The notes beneath the pieces were generated by a model that made no database searches, had not been told where the DNA came from, and worked only from the letters and a program-made list of their open reading frames with translations. The position numbers and the translations under genes are program-made. 64,000 nt of DNA, taken from NCBI GenBank assembly GCA_026986375.1, contig JALSOQ010000016.1, forward strand, positions 43,674 to 107,673. The letters are read 5' to 3'. Source of the stretch: Archaeoglobaceae archaeon. Lineage in GTDB: Archaea > Halobacteriota > Archaeoglobi > Archaeoglobales > Archaeoglobaceae. Positions 37,281 to 47,826 of this stretch are shown one piece after another (the first letter of the stretch is position 1; each line of letters starts with the position of its first letter).

Positions 37281-38536
37281 CAGATCACCTCGTCCAACCT
37301 AACGAGCCTTTTGGCCTTCCCTTCGAACCTCTCCAGAGAGCCGGAAGGAACGGCAACGAGCTTCGGGTTGAATCCTAAGAACTCCTTTATGTCCCTCGAT
37401 ATCGCGGGAATCAGGCTCTCATCTCCCTCGAAAACTATCCTTATCCCGTTGCCCACCTCTATCTTGTAGTGAACTATTCCGTAGCCAGCCAGTATTTCCT
37501 CGACATCCGCCGGATAGAACTTGACGCCCTTGTATATTACCATGTCGTCCGTCCTTCCCTTTATCCTCTTCATCGTCATGTGGCTTATCCCGCACTCGCA
37601 CCTATCCTTATAAGCTATGGCGCTCACTTCCCCGCTCCTATACCTTATCAGAGGCATAGCCTCCCTGTTCAGAGATGTGTAAACCACCTCTCCCTCCTCA
37701 CCCTCATCCAAAACCTCCCCCGTTTCTGGATCCACCACTTCCACTATGTAGTTGTCCTCCCACATGTGCAGTCCGTTCCTTTCGGGGCACTCGAATCCTA
37801 CAGTCCCCACACCTCCCATCTCCGTCAGTCCGGGTATGTCGTAAGTTCTGACCTCGAATATCTCCTCTATCCTCTTTCTCATCTTGTCGCTCCAAGGCTC
37901 CGCACCTAACAACATCTTTTGCAGTTGCAGAGATTTCACGTCTATTCCCATTTCCTCCGCCACCTCAGCAAGCCTTAACGGATAGCTGGCGGTAGCGCAA
38001 AGAACGGTCGTTCCGAAATCCCTCATGAACCTGAGCTGATTCCTCGTGTTTCCCGGGCCTATTGGAATGATGAAAGCGTTTATTGCATCGGCTGCGAAGT
38101 GAAAACCGAAACCTCCGTTCCAGAGTCCGAAGGCGGGAGTAATCTGAATTACGTCCTTTGACGTTATTTCGGCCAAGTAGAACGCCCTGAGCATCATCTC
38201 CTTCCACTGCTCGACGTCCTTCCTTGTGTATGGGATTATAACGGGCTGTCCGGTAGTTCCTCCGCTCATCTGAATTCTGACTATCTCCTCCTTAGGAACG
38301 CAGGACATCTTTAGGGGATAAGCGTTCCTCAAATCCTGCTTCGTCGTAAACGGGAGCTTTTCTATGTCCTCAACATTCTTTATTTTATCGACATCGATAC
38401 CGCACTCCTTGAACTTCCTCCTGTAGAAGGGACATCTCCAGAATGCGTATCTGACTATCGCTCTGAACCTCCTTTCCTTTATCTGTTCTATCTCCTTTCT
38501 CGACATGTATATTCCTTCTTTCACACCCTGCATCAT
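37280..38536 (-). CDS. paaK: Phenylacetate-CoA ligase family enzyme
   Basis: A 418-residue adenylate-forming enzyme making aryl-CoA from an aromatic acid, ATP and CoA. The P-loop MSGGTTGQPVIIPYT, the PGLTEMGGVG segment, YRSGEVSAI and the hinge KGRTDDMVIYKG are all present, and the length fits PaaK. The start is likely ATG 38536 or 38533: a TATA (TTTAAATA on the minus strand, near 38563) lies 27 nt upstream. An internal ATG at 38506 is an alternative. Exact substrate (phenylacetate, benzoate, hydroxybenzoate) is not determined. Operon partner: the binding protein downstream. Confidence 0.88.
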   Translation of the reverse strand: MMQGVKEGIYMSRKEIEQIKERRFRAIVRYAFWRCPFYRRKFKECGIDVDKIKNVEDIEKLPFTTKQDLRNAYPLKMSCVPKEEIVRIQMSGGTTGQPVIIPYTRKDVEQWKEMMLRAFYLAEITSKDVIQITPAFGLWNGGFGFHFAADAINAFIIPIGPGNTRNQLRFMRDFGTTVLCATASYPLRLAEVAEEMGIDVKSLQLQKMLLGAEPWSDKMRKRIEEIFEVRTYDIPGLTEMGGVGTVGFECPERNGLHMWEDNYIVEVVDPETGEVLDEGEEGEVVYTSLNREAMPLIRYRSGEVSAIAYKDRCECGISHMTMKRIKGRTDDMVIYKGVKFYPADVEEILAGYGIVHYKIEVGNGIRIVFEGDESLIPAISRDIKEFLGFNPKLVAVPSGSLERFEGKAKRLVRLDEVI

Positions 38537-38670
38537 CGTTGCAGGGACGATCTCACGTATTTAAACCTTTCTCATTTTGCATGCCTAAGTCCATAAAATA
38601 AGATTTGTCCAATTTTATGGGATCAAAGTTATAAATAATATCAAATTTCATTTATTAAAATTTATAAAAA

Positions 38671-38726
38671 AAGTCAGACAGCCCCTGAATCATCACACCT
38701 CAGCACTCAGGAGGCTTCATCATCCC
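38671..38726 (-). ncRNA. Box C/D guide sRNA (candidate), 23S target
   Basis: On the minus strand, in order: C box ATGATGA (38723-38717), 13-nt guide AGCCTCCTGAGTG, D' box CTGA (38703-38700), C' box GTGATGA (38696-38690), 12-nt guide TTCAGGGGCTGT, D box CTGA (38677-38674), then a T-run. The second guide pairs with 23S rRNA 46663-46674 by 11 Watson-Crick pairs plus one G-U. The N+5 rule puts 2'-O-methylation at C46667. No target was found for the first guide. A TATA element lies about 25 nt upstream. Confidence 0.85.
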
Positions 38727-38743
38727 CGAGAGGGTTGGCCGGA

Positions 38744-38755
38744 AAGTATAATAGG
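38744..38755. promoter_or_regulatory. TATA element between the C/D sRNA and traB
   Basis: AAGTATAATAGG on the plus strand is about 27 nt before ATG 38777 of traB. Its complement CCTATTATACTT is about 25 nt before the sRNA 5' end. One element could serve both directions. Confidence 0.5.
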
Positions 38756-38776
38756 CTTAACGCAACCTCGACATCG

Positions 38777-39958
38777 ATGGAAATAGTGATCGTAGGAACG
38801 GCACACGTTTCCAAGAAGAGCATCGAAGAAGTCAAGAGGAGAATCGAAGAAATTAGGCCGGATGCCGTGGCGGTCGAGCTATGTTATAGAAGATTTTTAG
38901 CCTTGACAAAAAACGCTCAGGATATATCGGTCGTCGATGTTATTAGGAAGGGAGACGTAGCCCTCGTTCTTTTTCAGATGCTTTTGTCCTACTTTCAGAA
39001 GAAGGTGGGTAAGGAAGTGGGAGTGAGACCGGGAGAGGAGATGTTCGTAGCGATAGAAAAGGCCAGGGAAATAGGGGCGGACGTTTTGTTAATAGATAGG
39101 GATATAACGATAACTTTTAAGAGATTCTGGAATTCTCTATCCTTTTTCGAGAAGGCAAAGATATTCTTCCAAATGCTTAAGGGTATATTCGGCGGTGAAG
39201 AGGTGGATGTCGATGATATGCTGAAGGAGGACGTTCTCGAAAGACTCGTGAAGGAGTTCAGAGATATCGCGCCATCCGCCGCAAAGGTTCTAATAGATGA
39301 AAGGGACGCTTACATGGCGGCAAAGCTAATTGAAGCATCAAAAAGATACGAAAGGATCGTTGCGGTTGTGGGGGCGGGACACAAGAAGGGTATAGAGAAA
39401 TACCTCAAAAATCCTGAAACAATACCCGATCCTAGGGATCTCGAAAAAGTTAAGGAGAGTAAATTCAGCATTTTGAAAGTTCTGAGTTTCATTATTTTCG
39501 GATTCGTAATTCTAACGTTTCTGGCCGTTCTGTCCACGATGAACTCCGAAACAATACTAAAAGCGTTCTTCTACTGGTTCGTAATAAACGGTGTTCTCTC
39601 CGCCGCTGGAGCGCTAATTGCCGGAGCACATCCTCTCTCAGCTCTTGCGGCGTTTCTTACCGCTTGGCTCACGTCTCTAAATCCGATGATAGCCGCCGGA
39701 TGGATTTCGGGTCTAGTCGAGGCTAAACTTAGAACTCCATCTACCGAAGACTTCGAAGAGCTTATGGAAGTGGACAGTTTTAGGGATCTGCTTAGAAACA
39801 GGGTGTTCAGAGTTCTGCTCGTAGCCGCTCTTACCAACGTGGGAAGTATGATAGGAACAATATACGGAGCTTGGATGATAGTCCAGCTGACGGGTGTAAA
39901 CATTCCCGATATAGTAAGGAGGAATTTGGTTAGAATCCTTCACAATATACCTCTGTAG
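38777..39958 (+). CDS. TraB/PrgY-family membrane protein
   Basis: A 393-residue protein of the TraB/PrgY (TIKI-like) family. The N-terminal domain has the conserved VGTAHVSKKS and VAVELCYRRF motifs and a later AVVGAGHKKGI, which together carry the GxxH-type putative metal site of the erythromycin-esterase/TIKI superfamily. About five C-terminal hydrophobic helices follow residue 235. ATG 38777 is leaderless behind TATA 38744-38755; upstream in-frame starts are rejected. Function in archaea is unknown. Confidence 0.88.
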   Translation: MEIVIVGTAHVSKKSIEEVKRRIEEIRPDAVAVELCYRRFLALTKNAQDISVVDVIRKGDVALVLFQMLLSYFQKKVGKEVGVRPGEEMFVAIEKAREIGADVLLIDRDITITFKRFWNSLSFFEKAKIFFQMLKGIFGGEEVDVDDMLKEDVLERLVKEFRDIAPSAAKVLIDERDAYMAAKLIEASKRYERIVAVVGAGHKKGIEKYLKNPETIPDPRDLEKVKESKFSILKVLSFIIFGFVILTFLAVLSTMNSETILKAFFYWFVINGVLSAAGALIAGAHPLSALAAFLTAWLTSLNPMIAAGWISGLVEAKLRTPSTEDFEELMEVDSFRDLLRNRVFRVLLVAALTNVGSMIGTIYGAWMIVQLTGVNIPDIVRRNLVRILHNIPL

Positions 39959-40494
39959 AATCTCGTCGCCGGACAACCTGCACATTTCTCCGCTTCATAC
40001 CTCTCACAGCTACCACAATGAACGCCGCACGGTGCGTATTCGGAAGTTCTCTCCACAACCAACCTTAAATCGAAGAACGGATCGTAGTGGACTTCCCTAA
40101 CAGGAAATATCTCGAACCACCTTATCCCCTTCTGTGCCCTAATAGAACATTTTTCGAGACTAACGCTTTCGAGAGTGTGGTAATCGTCGACCCATATCAG
40201 CGCGAACAAATTGTATCCGCCGACGGTAACGAAGAACTTTATTATTCTTGGACACTCCCTGAACTTTTCAATTATTTCATTCAAACTTTTGGAATCCTCT
40301 ACTTCCATCGCTATTAAAGCTAAAACGAGGCTTTCGGTATCTACGAGAGCTCTAACTTTTACCATTCCCTCAAGCCTTTTCAGCCTCTTCTTTACCCCCA
40401 TCACAGAAAGTCCCACTTCTCTTGCAATTTCCTGCATCGTTGTCCTGCCGTTCTCTCGGAGAATTGACACAATCTTACGATCTATATAGTCCAT
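39940..40494 (-). CDS. Lrp/AsnC-type regulator with a cysteine-rich tail
   Basis: A 184-residue protein. Residues 1-50 are the Lrp helix-turn-helix (MDYIDRKIVSILRENGRTTM ... EVGLSVMGVKKRLKRL), and a RAM-like ligand-binding region follows. The last 35 residues contain APCGVHCGSCERYEAEKCAG, with five cysteines and one histidine in CxxHCxxC...CxxC spacing, a likely zinc or Fe-S site not found in ordinary Lrp proteins. It follows the JAMM gene directly (adjacent stop and start) and converges with traB (19-nt overlap). Target genes unknown. Confidence 0.85.
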   Translation of the reverse strand: MDYIDRKIVSILRENGRTTMQEIAREVGLSVMGVKKRLKRLEGMVKVRALVDTESLVLALIAMEVEDSKSLNEIIEKFRECPRIIKFFVTVGGYNLFALIWVDDYHTLESVSLEKCSIRAQKGIRWFEIFPVREVHYDPFFDLRLVVERTSEYAPCGVHCGSCERYEAEKCAGCPATRFYRGIL

Positions 40495-40854
40495 TCACTC
40501 TATCACCTCTATATCTATAGGATTACCGTTCCTGTCGTAGCACCTCCAGCAGTTCTCGTCGAAGGGATAGCAGACTATTATGTGAACGGATCCGTGCTTC
40601 ATGAACATTTGGACATCTTGGGGGGAAGGAGAGCAGTTCGGGGAGGGGTGGCTGTGAACAGTCCCGTATATCCTGTATCCCAAAGGGAGCATGTCCATGT
40701 GGATTACCGCCATGGTCTCTCCGGCCTGAAACGGAAGAAACACGAGTTCCTCTATAACTCCCTTCTTACCTGTAAGCAGAGCTATGAACTCGTTCGGATA
40801 AGACTCCTTCGCAATTTCCAAAGCCAACCTTATGACGTCTCTCCTTATCTTCAT
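40495..40854 (-). CDS. JAMM/MPN+ metalloprotease (AfJAMM orthologue)
   Basis: A 119-residue MPN+ protein. The zinc motif is the catalytic glutamate early in the chain (YPNEFIALLTG) with HSHPSPNCSPSPQD (HxH-x7-S-x2-D). It closely matches the structurally known Archaeoglobus fulgidus JAMM protein, including VHSHPSP and HIIVCYPFDEN. In archaea JAMM proteins cleave SAMP-type ubiquitin-like conjugates. It overlaps the tRNA-binding protein gene by 4 nt. Confidence 0.95.
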   Translation of the reverse strand: MKIRRDVIRLALEIAKESYPNEFIALLTGKKGVIEELVFLPFQAGETMAVIHMDMLPLGYRIYGTVHSHPSPNCSPSPQDVQMFMKHGSVHIIVCYPFDENCWRCYDRNGNPIDIEVIE

Positions 40855-41489
40855 GACATCAACCCTATCAGAATCGATTCCACTTCTCCGAGCCTGTCCG
40901 CTATCGACCTAATTTCGTCCAAATCGAGCTCACCCTTCTTTTCGAGCGATGCTGGAACGAACATGCCTTCACTTATCACTCCGTCGAACTCCCTCGGTGG
41001 GAGGTATGCTATTACGGCGTAGGTGTTCGGCTTAAACTCTTCGCTGTTGGTTACGACGTCCATCCTGAACCCGCAATCGACGTTGCACAGCCAAAGCTTA
41101 CCCAAGCTCTTCCTCGTAACTATCTCCCCGCAGAAGAACCTTATGGCCTCATACGCCTTCGATATCTCTCCCCTCTCCATAAGCTTCGGAAGATGGACCA
41201 TGTATTCGAGCCAGTAGTCGGCGAGTTTCCAGTTGTAATCTTTCTCGGCGTTTTTGAGCAATTCTCTGATTTCAACGGCTTTTTCGACGAGATTTTTGAA
41301 GTTTTCGAGCTCCAAAATCTCTTCCGGACTCAGGTAGGAATATTTGACTATCTGCATTTCGCTCTGCATGTTCCTTATCTCTTTTAGTATCTCCTTTCTT
41401 CTCTGAACTTTAACGGCGTTGATCAATCTTTCTAACTCTTTCAAACCTTTTTCGGCCAATCTTATCCTGAAATCGTTCGCGGTGTCCAT
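40851..41489 (-). CDS. Protein with C-terminal tRNA-binding OB-fold domain
   Basis: A 212-residue protein. The first 120 residues are helical and charged. Residues about 135-200 resemble the EMAPII/CsaA tRNA-binding domain: FRMDVVTNSEEFKPNTYAVI, then AYLPPREFDGVISEGMFVPA (compare the family LxPxxLxGxxSxGM). It is the first gene of a three-gene unit with the JAMM protease and the Lrp regulator. A role in tRNA handling is inferred. Divergent to mfnA. Confidence 0.65.
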   Translation of the reverse strand: MDTANDFRIRLAEKGLKELERLINAVKVQRRKEILKEIRNMQSEMQIVKYSYLSPEEILELENFKNLVEKAVEIRELLKNAEKDYNWKLADYWLEYMVHLPKLMERGEISKAYEAIRFFCGEIVTRKSLGKLWLCNVDCGFRMDVVTNSEEFKPNTYAVIAYLPPREFDGVISEGMFVPASLEKKGELDLDEIRSIADRLGEVESILIGLMS

Positions 41490-41539
41490 GTGGCTATTCG
41501 ATCAAAGCGATTTTTAAACTTGCGGTGGCATTCGATCGC

Positions 41540-42658
41540 ATGGACGTTCTCAAGGAGCTCGAAGAGTTCAGGAAAAAGGATATACCATACACGAGGGTTT
41601 TAGGGTCGATGTGCACGACACCTCACCCGATAGCGATTAGGGCTCACGAAATGTTCATAGAAACGAACTTGGGAGATCCGGGGATATTTAGGGGAACTTT
41701 CGAGCTCGAAAGGAAGCTCGTAAGGTTGTTGGGCGAAATCCTTCACAATCCAAACGCCTGCGGATACGTAACTTCTGGAGGGACTGAAGGAAACATACAG
41801 GCTATAAGGGCGTTCAGGAACCTGAAGGGAATAGACAGGCCGAACGTAATCGTTCCCAAGTCCGCTCACTTTTCGTTCGACAAAGTTGGAGATCTATTGG
41901 GAGTCGAAGTGAGAAAGGCTGAGCTCGACGAGGAGTTCAAAGTCGATGTCTCATCCGTGGAATCGATGATCGACGATAGAACCGTGGGGATAGTCGGAAT
42001 TGCGGGAACGACGGAGTTGGGGCAGGTGGATCCCATAAAGGAGTTGTCCAAGATGGCTATCGACAACGACGTTTTTCTCCATGTAGATGCCGCCTTCGGT
42101 GGGCTGGTCATTCCGTTCATGGACGAACCCATGGATTTCGACTTCAAGCTGAGGGGTGTTTCTTCCATAACGGTGGATCCGCACAAAATGGGAATGGCGA
42201 CGATTCCGGCCGGAGGACTGCTCTTCAGGGAGGAGAAGTTTCTGAAGGCCTTGGAAGTGAGAACTCCATACATAACTACGAAGTATCAGTGGACTCTGAC
42301 CGGCACCCGTCCCGGAACCGGAGTAGCGTCCGCATACGCCGTCTTGAGACACTTGGGGTTTGAGGGGATGAGGAAGGTTGTGAGGAGATGTTTGAAGTTG
42401 ACGGAAGTCGTAAAGGAGGAGATGGAATCTCTGGGGTTCGAAACCGTAATAGAGCCGGTCATGAACGTGGTATGCTTCAAGACTGAACACGCATACGAAA
42501 TCAGGGAGGAACTGATGAGGAGGAGATGGGTCGTATCGGCCATAGAGAATCCCAAGGCCATAAGATTGGTAATAATGCCGCACGTGACGGAGGATATTGT
42601 AAGGGAGTTCGTAAGTGAGGTTAGGGATGTAATGTCAAAGTTGAGCGTTGAACCGTAA
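41540..42658 (+). CDS. mfnA: L-tyrosine/L-aspartate decarboxylase MfnA
   Basis: A 372-residue PLP-dependent group II decarboxylase. In methanogens MfnA makes tyramine for methanofuran; in other euryarchaea it also makes beta-alanine from aspartate for coenzyme A. The PLP lysine is Lys216 in DPHKMGMA, and TSGGTEGNIQAIRA and HVDAAFGG are the cofactor-site motifs. ATG 41540 is behind TATA TTTTTAAAC at about 41509-41517 and is probably leaderless. The rRNA promoter follows. Archaeoglobales use methanofuran, so either role fits. Confidence 0.92.
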   Translation: MDVLKELEEFRKKDIPYTRVLGSMCTTPHPIAIRAHEMFIETNLGDPGIFRGTFELERKLVRLLGEILHNPNACGYVTSGGTEGNIQAIRAFRNLKGIDRPNVIVPKSAHFSFDKVGDLLGVEVRKAELDEEFKVDVSSVESMIDDRTVGIVGIAGTTELGQVDPIKELSKMAIDNDVFLHVDAAFGGLVIPFMDEPMDFDFKLRGVSSITVDPHKMGMATIPAGGLLFREEKFLKALEVRTPYITTKYQWTLTGTRPGTGVASAYAVLRHLGFEGMRKVVRRCLKLTEVVKEEMESLGFETVIEPVMNVVCFKTEHAYEIREELMRRRWVVSAIENPKAIRLVIMPHVTEDIVREFVSEVRDVMSKLSVEP

Positions 42659-42715
42659 CCGTTTTAAACCCATACTCGATGAGTTCAATTTACCTCAAAA
42701 CTTCCGATGGGCATA

Positions 42716-42728
42716 AAGCTTAAATATC
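42716..42728 (+). promoter_or_regulatory. rRNA operon promoter (TATA)
   Basis: AAGCTTAAATATCC, a BRE/TATA-like element in the gap after mfnA. Initiation near 42750 would give a leader of about 240 nt before 16S. Confidence 0.6.
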
Positions 42729-42749
42729 CTGCCCCTACAACGCCAAAAT

Positions 42750-42988
42750 ACCTCCCCGCGAGGGGGAGGGATGAAGCATAAGTCTTATAAACCTTGAAAC
42801 CTCAAAACGAATTAGTAACCGCGGGTCCGGCAAGGACCCCGATAGGGCGCTAAGCCCGGGATGAGGGGTAGAGTTCCCACCCGCGGGATAGTGGTGAAGA
42901 CGTGTCCAGTAGGACACGTCTGAGATGGGCTTGCCAGCAGGGTAAACCCGGTGGGTGAGGGGCGTATTCACCGCCCACTCCCCCGCCA
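42750..42988 (+). other. 16S rRNA leader with folded elements
   Basis: The leader contains a four-way-junction fold at 42819-42886: the closing stem CCGCGGGT/ACCCGCGG encloses hairpins GGTCC-GGCAA-GGACC, GGGC-GCTAA-GCCC and GGG-TAGAGTT-CCC. Next comes a 10-bp hairpin AGACGTGTCC-AGTA-GGACACGTCT at 42898-42921, flanked by GA/GA, a kink-turn-like context. Then comes the 5' strand of the 16S processing stem. Confidence 0.6.
42927..42959 (+). other. 16S processing stem, 5' strand (bulge-helix-bulge)
   Basis: GGGCTTGCCAGCA, then GGG and bulge TAA, then ACCCGGTGGGTGAG. It pairs with 44510-44542. The central GGG/CCC helix flanked by three-base bulges is the substrate of the archaeal splicing endonuclease. 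Confidence 0.85.
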
Positions 42989-44498
<1,510 letters not shown>

Positions 44499-44509
44499 AA
44501 CGTAGCATA

Positions 44510-44542
44510 CTCACCCACCGGGTCCCGAATGCTGGCAAGCCC
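44510..44542 (+). other. 16S processing stem, 3' strand (bulge-helix-bulge)
   Basis: CTCACCCACCGGGT, then CCC and bulge GAA, then TGCTGGCAAGCCC, complementary to 42927-42959. It ends 2 nt before tRNA-Ala. Confidence 0.85.
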
Positions 44543-44544
44543 GT

Positions 44545-44618
44545 GGGCTCGTAGCTCAGCCTGGTAGAGCGCCGCCTTTGCAAGGCGGAGGCCGCGGGTT
44601 CAAATCCCGCCGAGTCCA
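44545..44618 (+). tRNA. tRNA-Ala (TGC)
   Basis: In the 16S-23S spacer, as in many euryarchaea. The acceptor is GGGCTCG/CGAGTCC, the anticodon stem CCGCC/GGCGG with loop TTTGCAA (anticodon TGC), and the T-arm GCGGG-TTCAAAT-CCCGC. CCA is not encoded. Confidence 0.97.
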
Positions 44619-44688
44619 CTTTTAAATTCATGCACCCGGCGACGAAAGTCGTCGGGGAAGGGTTGATGGGTTATATGCCCAGGTGAAG

Positions 44689-44724
44689 CCGTGCAGAGGT
44701 CCGTTCCCAGATGCAATCTGGGGC

Positions 44725-44728
<4 letters not shown>
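44689..44728 (+). other. 23S processing stem, 5' strand (bulge-helix-bulge)
   Basis: CCGTGCAGAGGTCCGTTCCC AG, then ATGC and bulge AAT, then CTGGGGCCGGC. It pairs with 47715-47754. The central ATGC/GCAT four-base helix with three-base bulges AAT and AAG is a canonical splicing-endonuclease site. Confidence 0.9.
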
Positions 44729-47714
<2,986 letters not shown>

Positions 47715-47718
<4 letters not shown>

Positions 47719-47754
47719 GCTCCAGGCATAAGCTGGGAGCGGATCTCTGCACGG
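47715..47754 (+). other. 23S processing stem, 3' strand (bulge-helix-bulge)
   Basis: GCCGGCTCCAG, then GCAT and bulge AAG, then CTGGGAG and CGGATCTCTGCACGG, complementary to 44689-44728. Confidence 0.9.
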
Positions 47755-47796
47755 TGGAGCAAGAACTATTTTGGATTATACCGGCCAAAGGGTTAC

Positions 47797-47817
47797 GGTT
47801 ATGTAGTCTCCTGACTA
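47797..47817 (+). terminator. Hairpin with pyrimidine tail after the rRNA operon
   Basis: GTAGTC-TCCT-GACTAC followed by TCTTCTTC, just before the hypF GTG. It could end rRNA transcription or fold in the hypF leader. Confidence 0.3.
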
Positions 47818-47826
47818 CTCTTCTTC

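Noticed and set aside
44619..44632. Possible internal promoter (TTTTAAATT) between tRNA-Ala and 23S
   Set aside because: Single AT-rich stretch directly after a tRNA; nothing else supports a start there.
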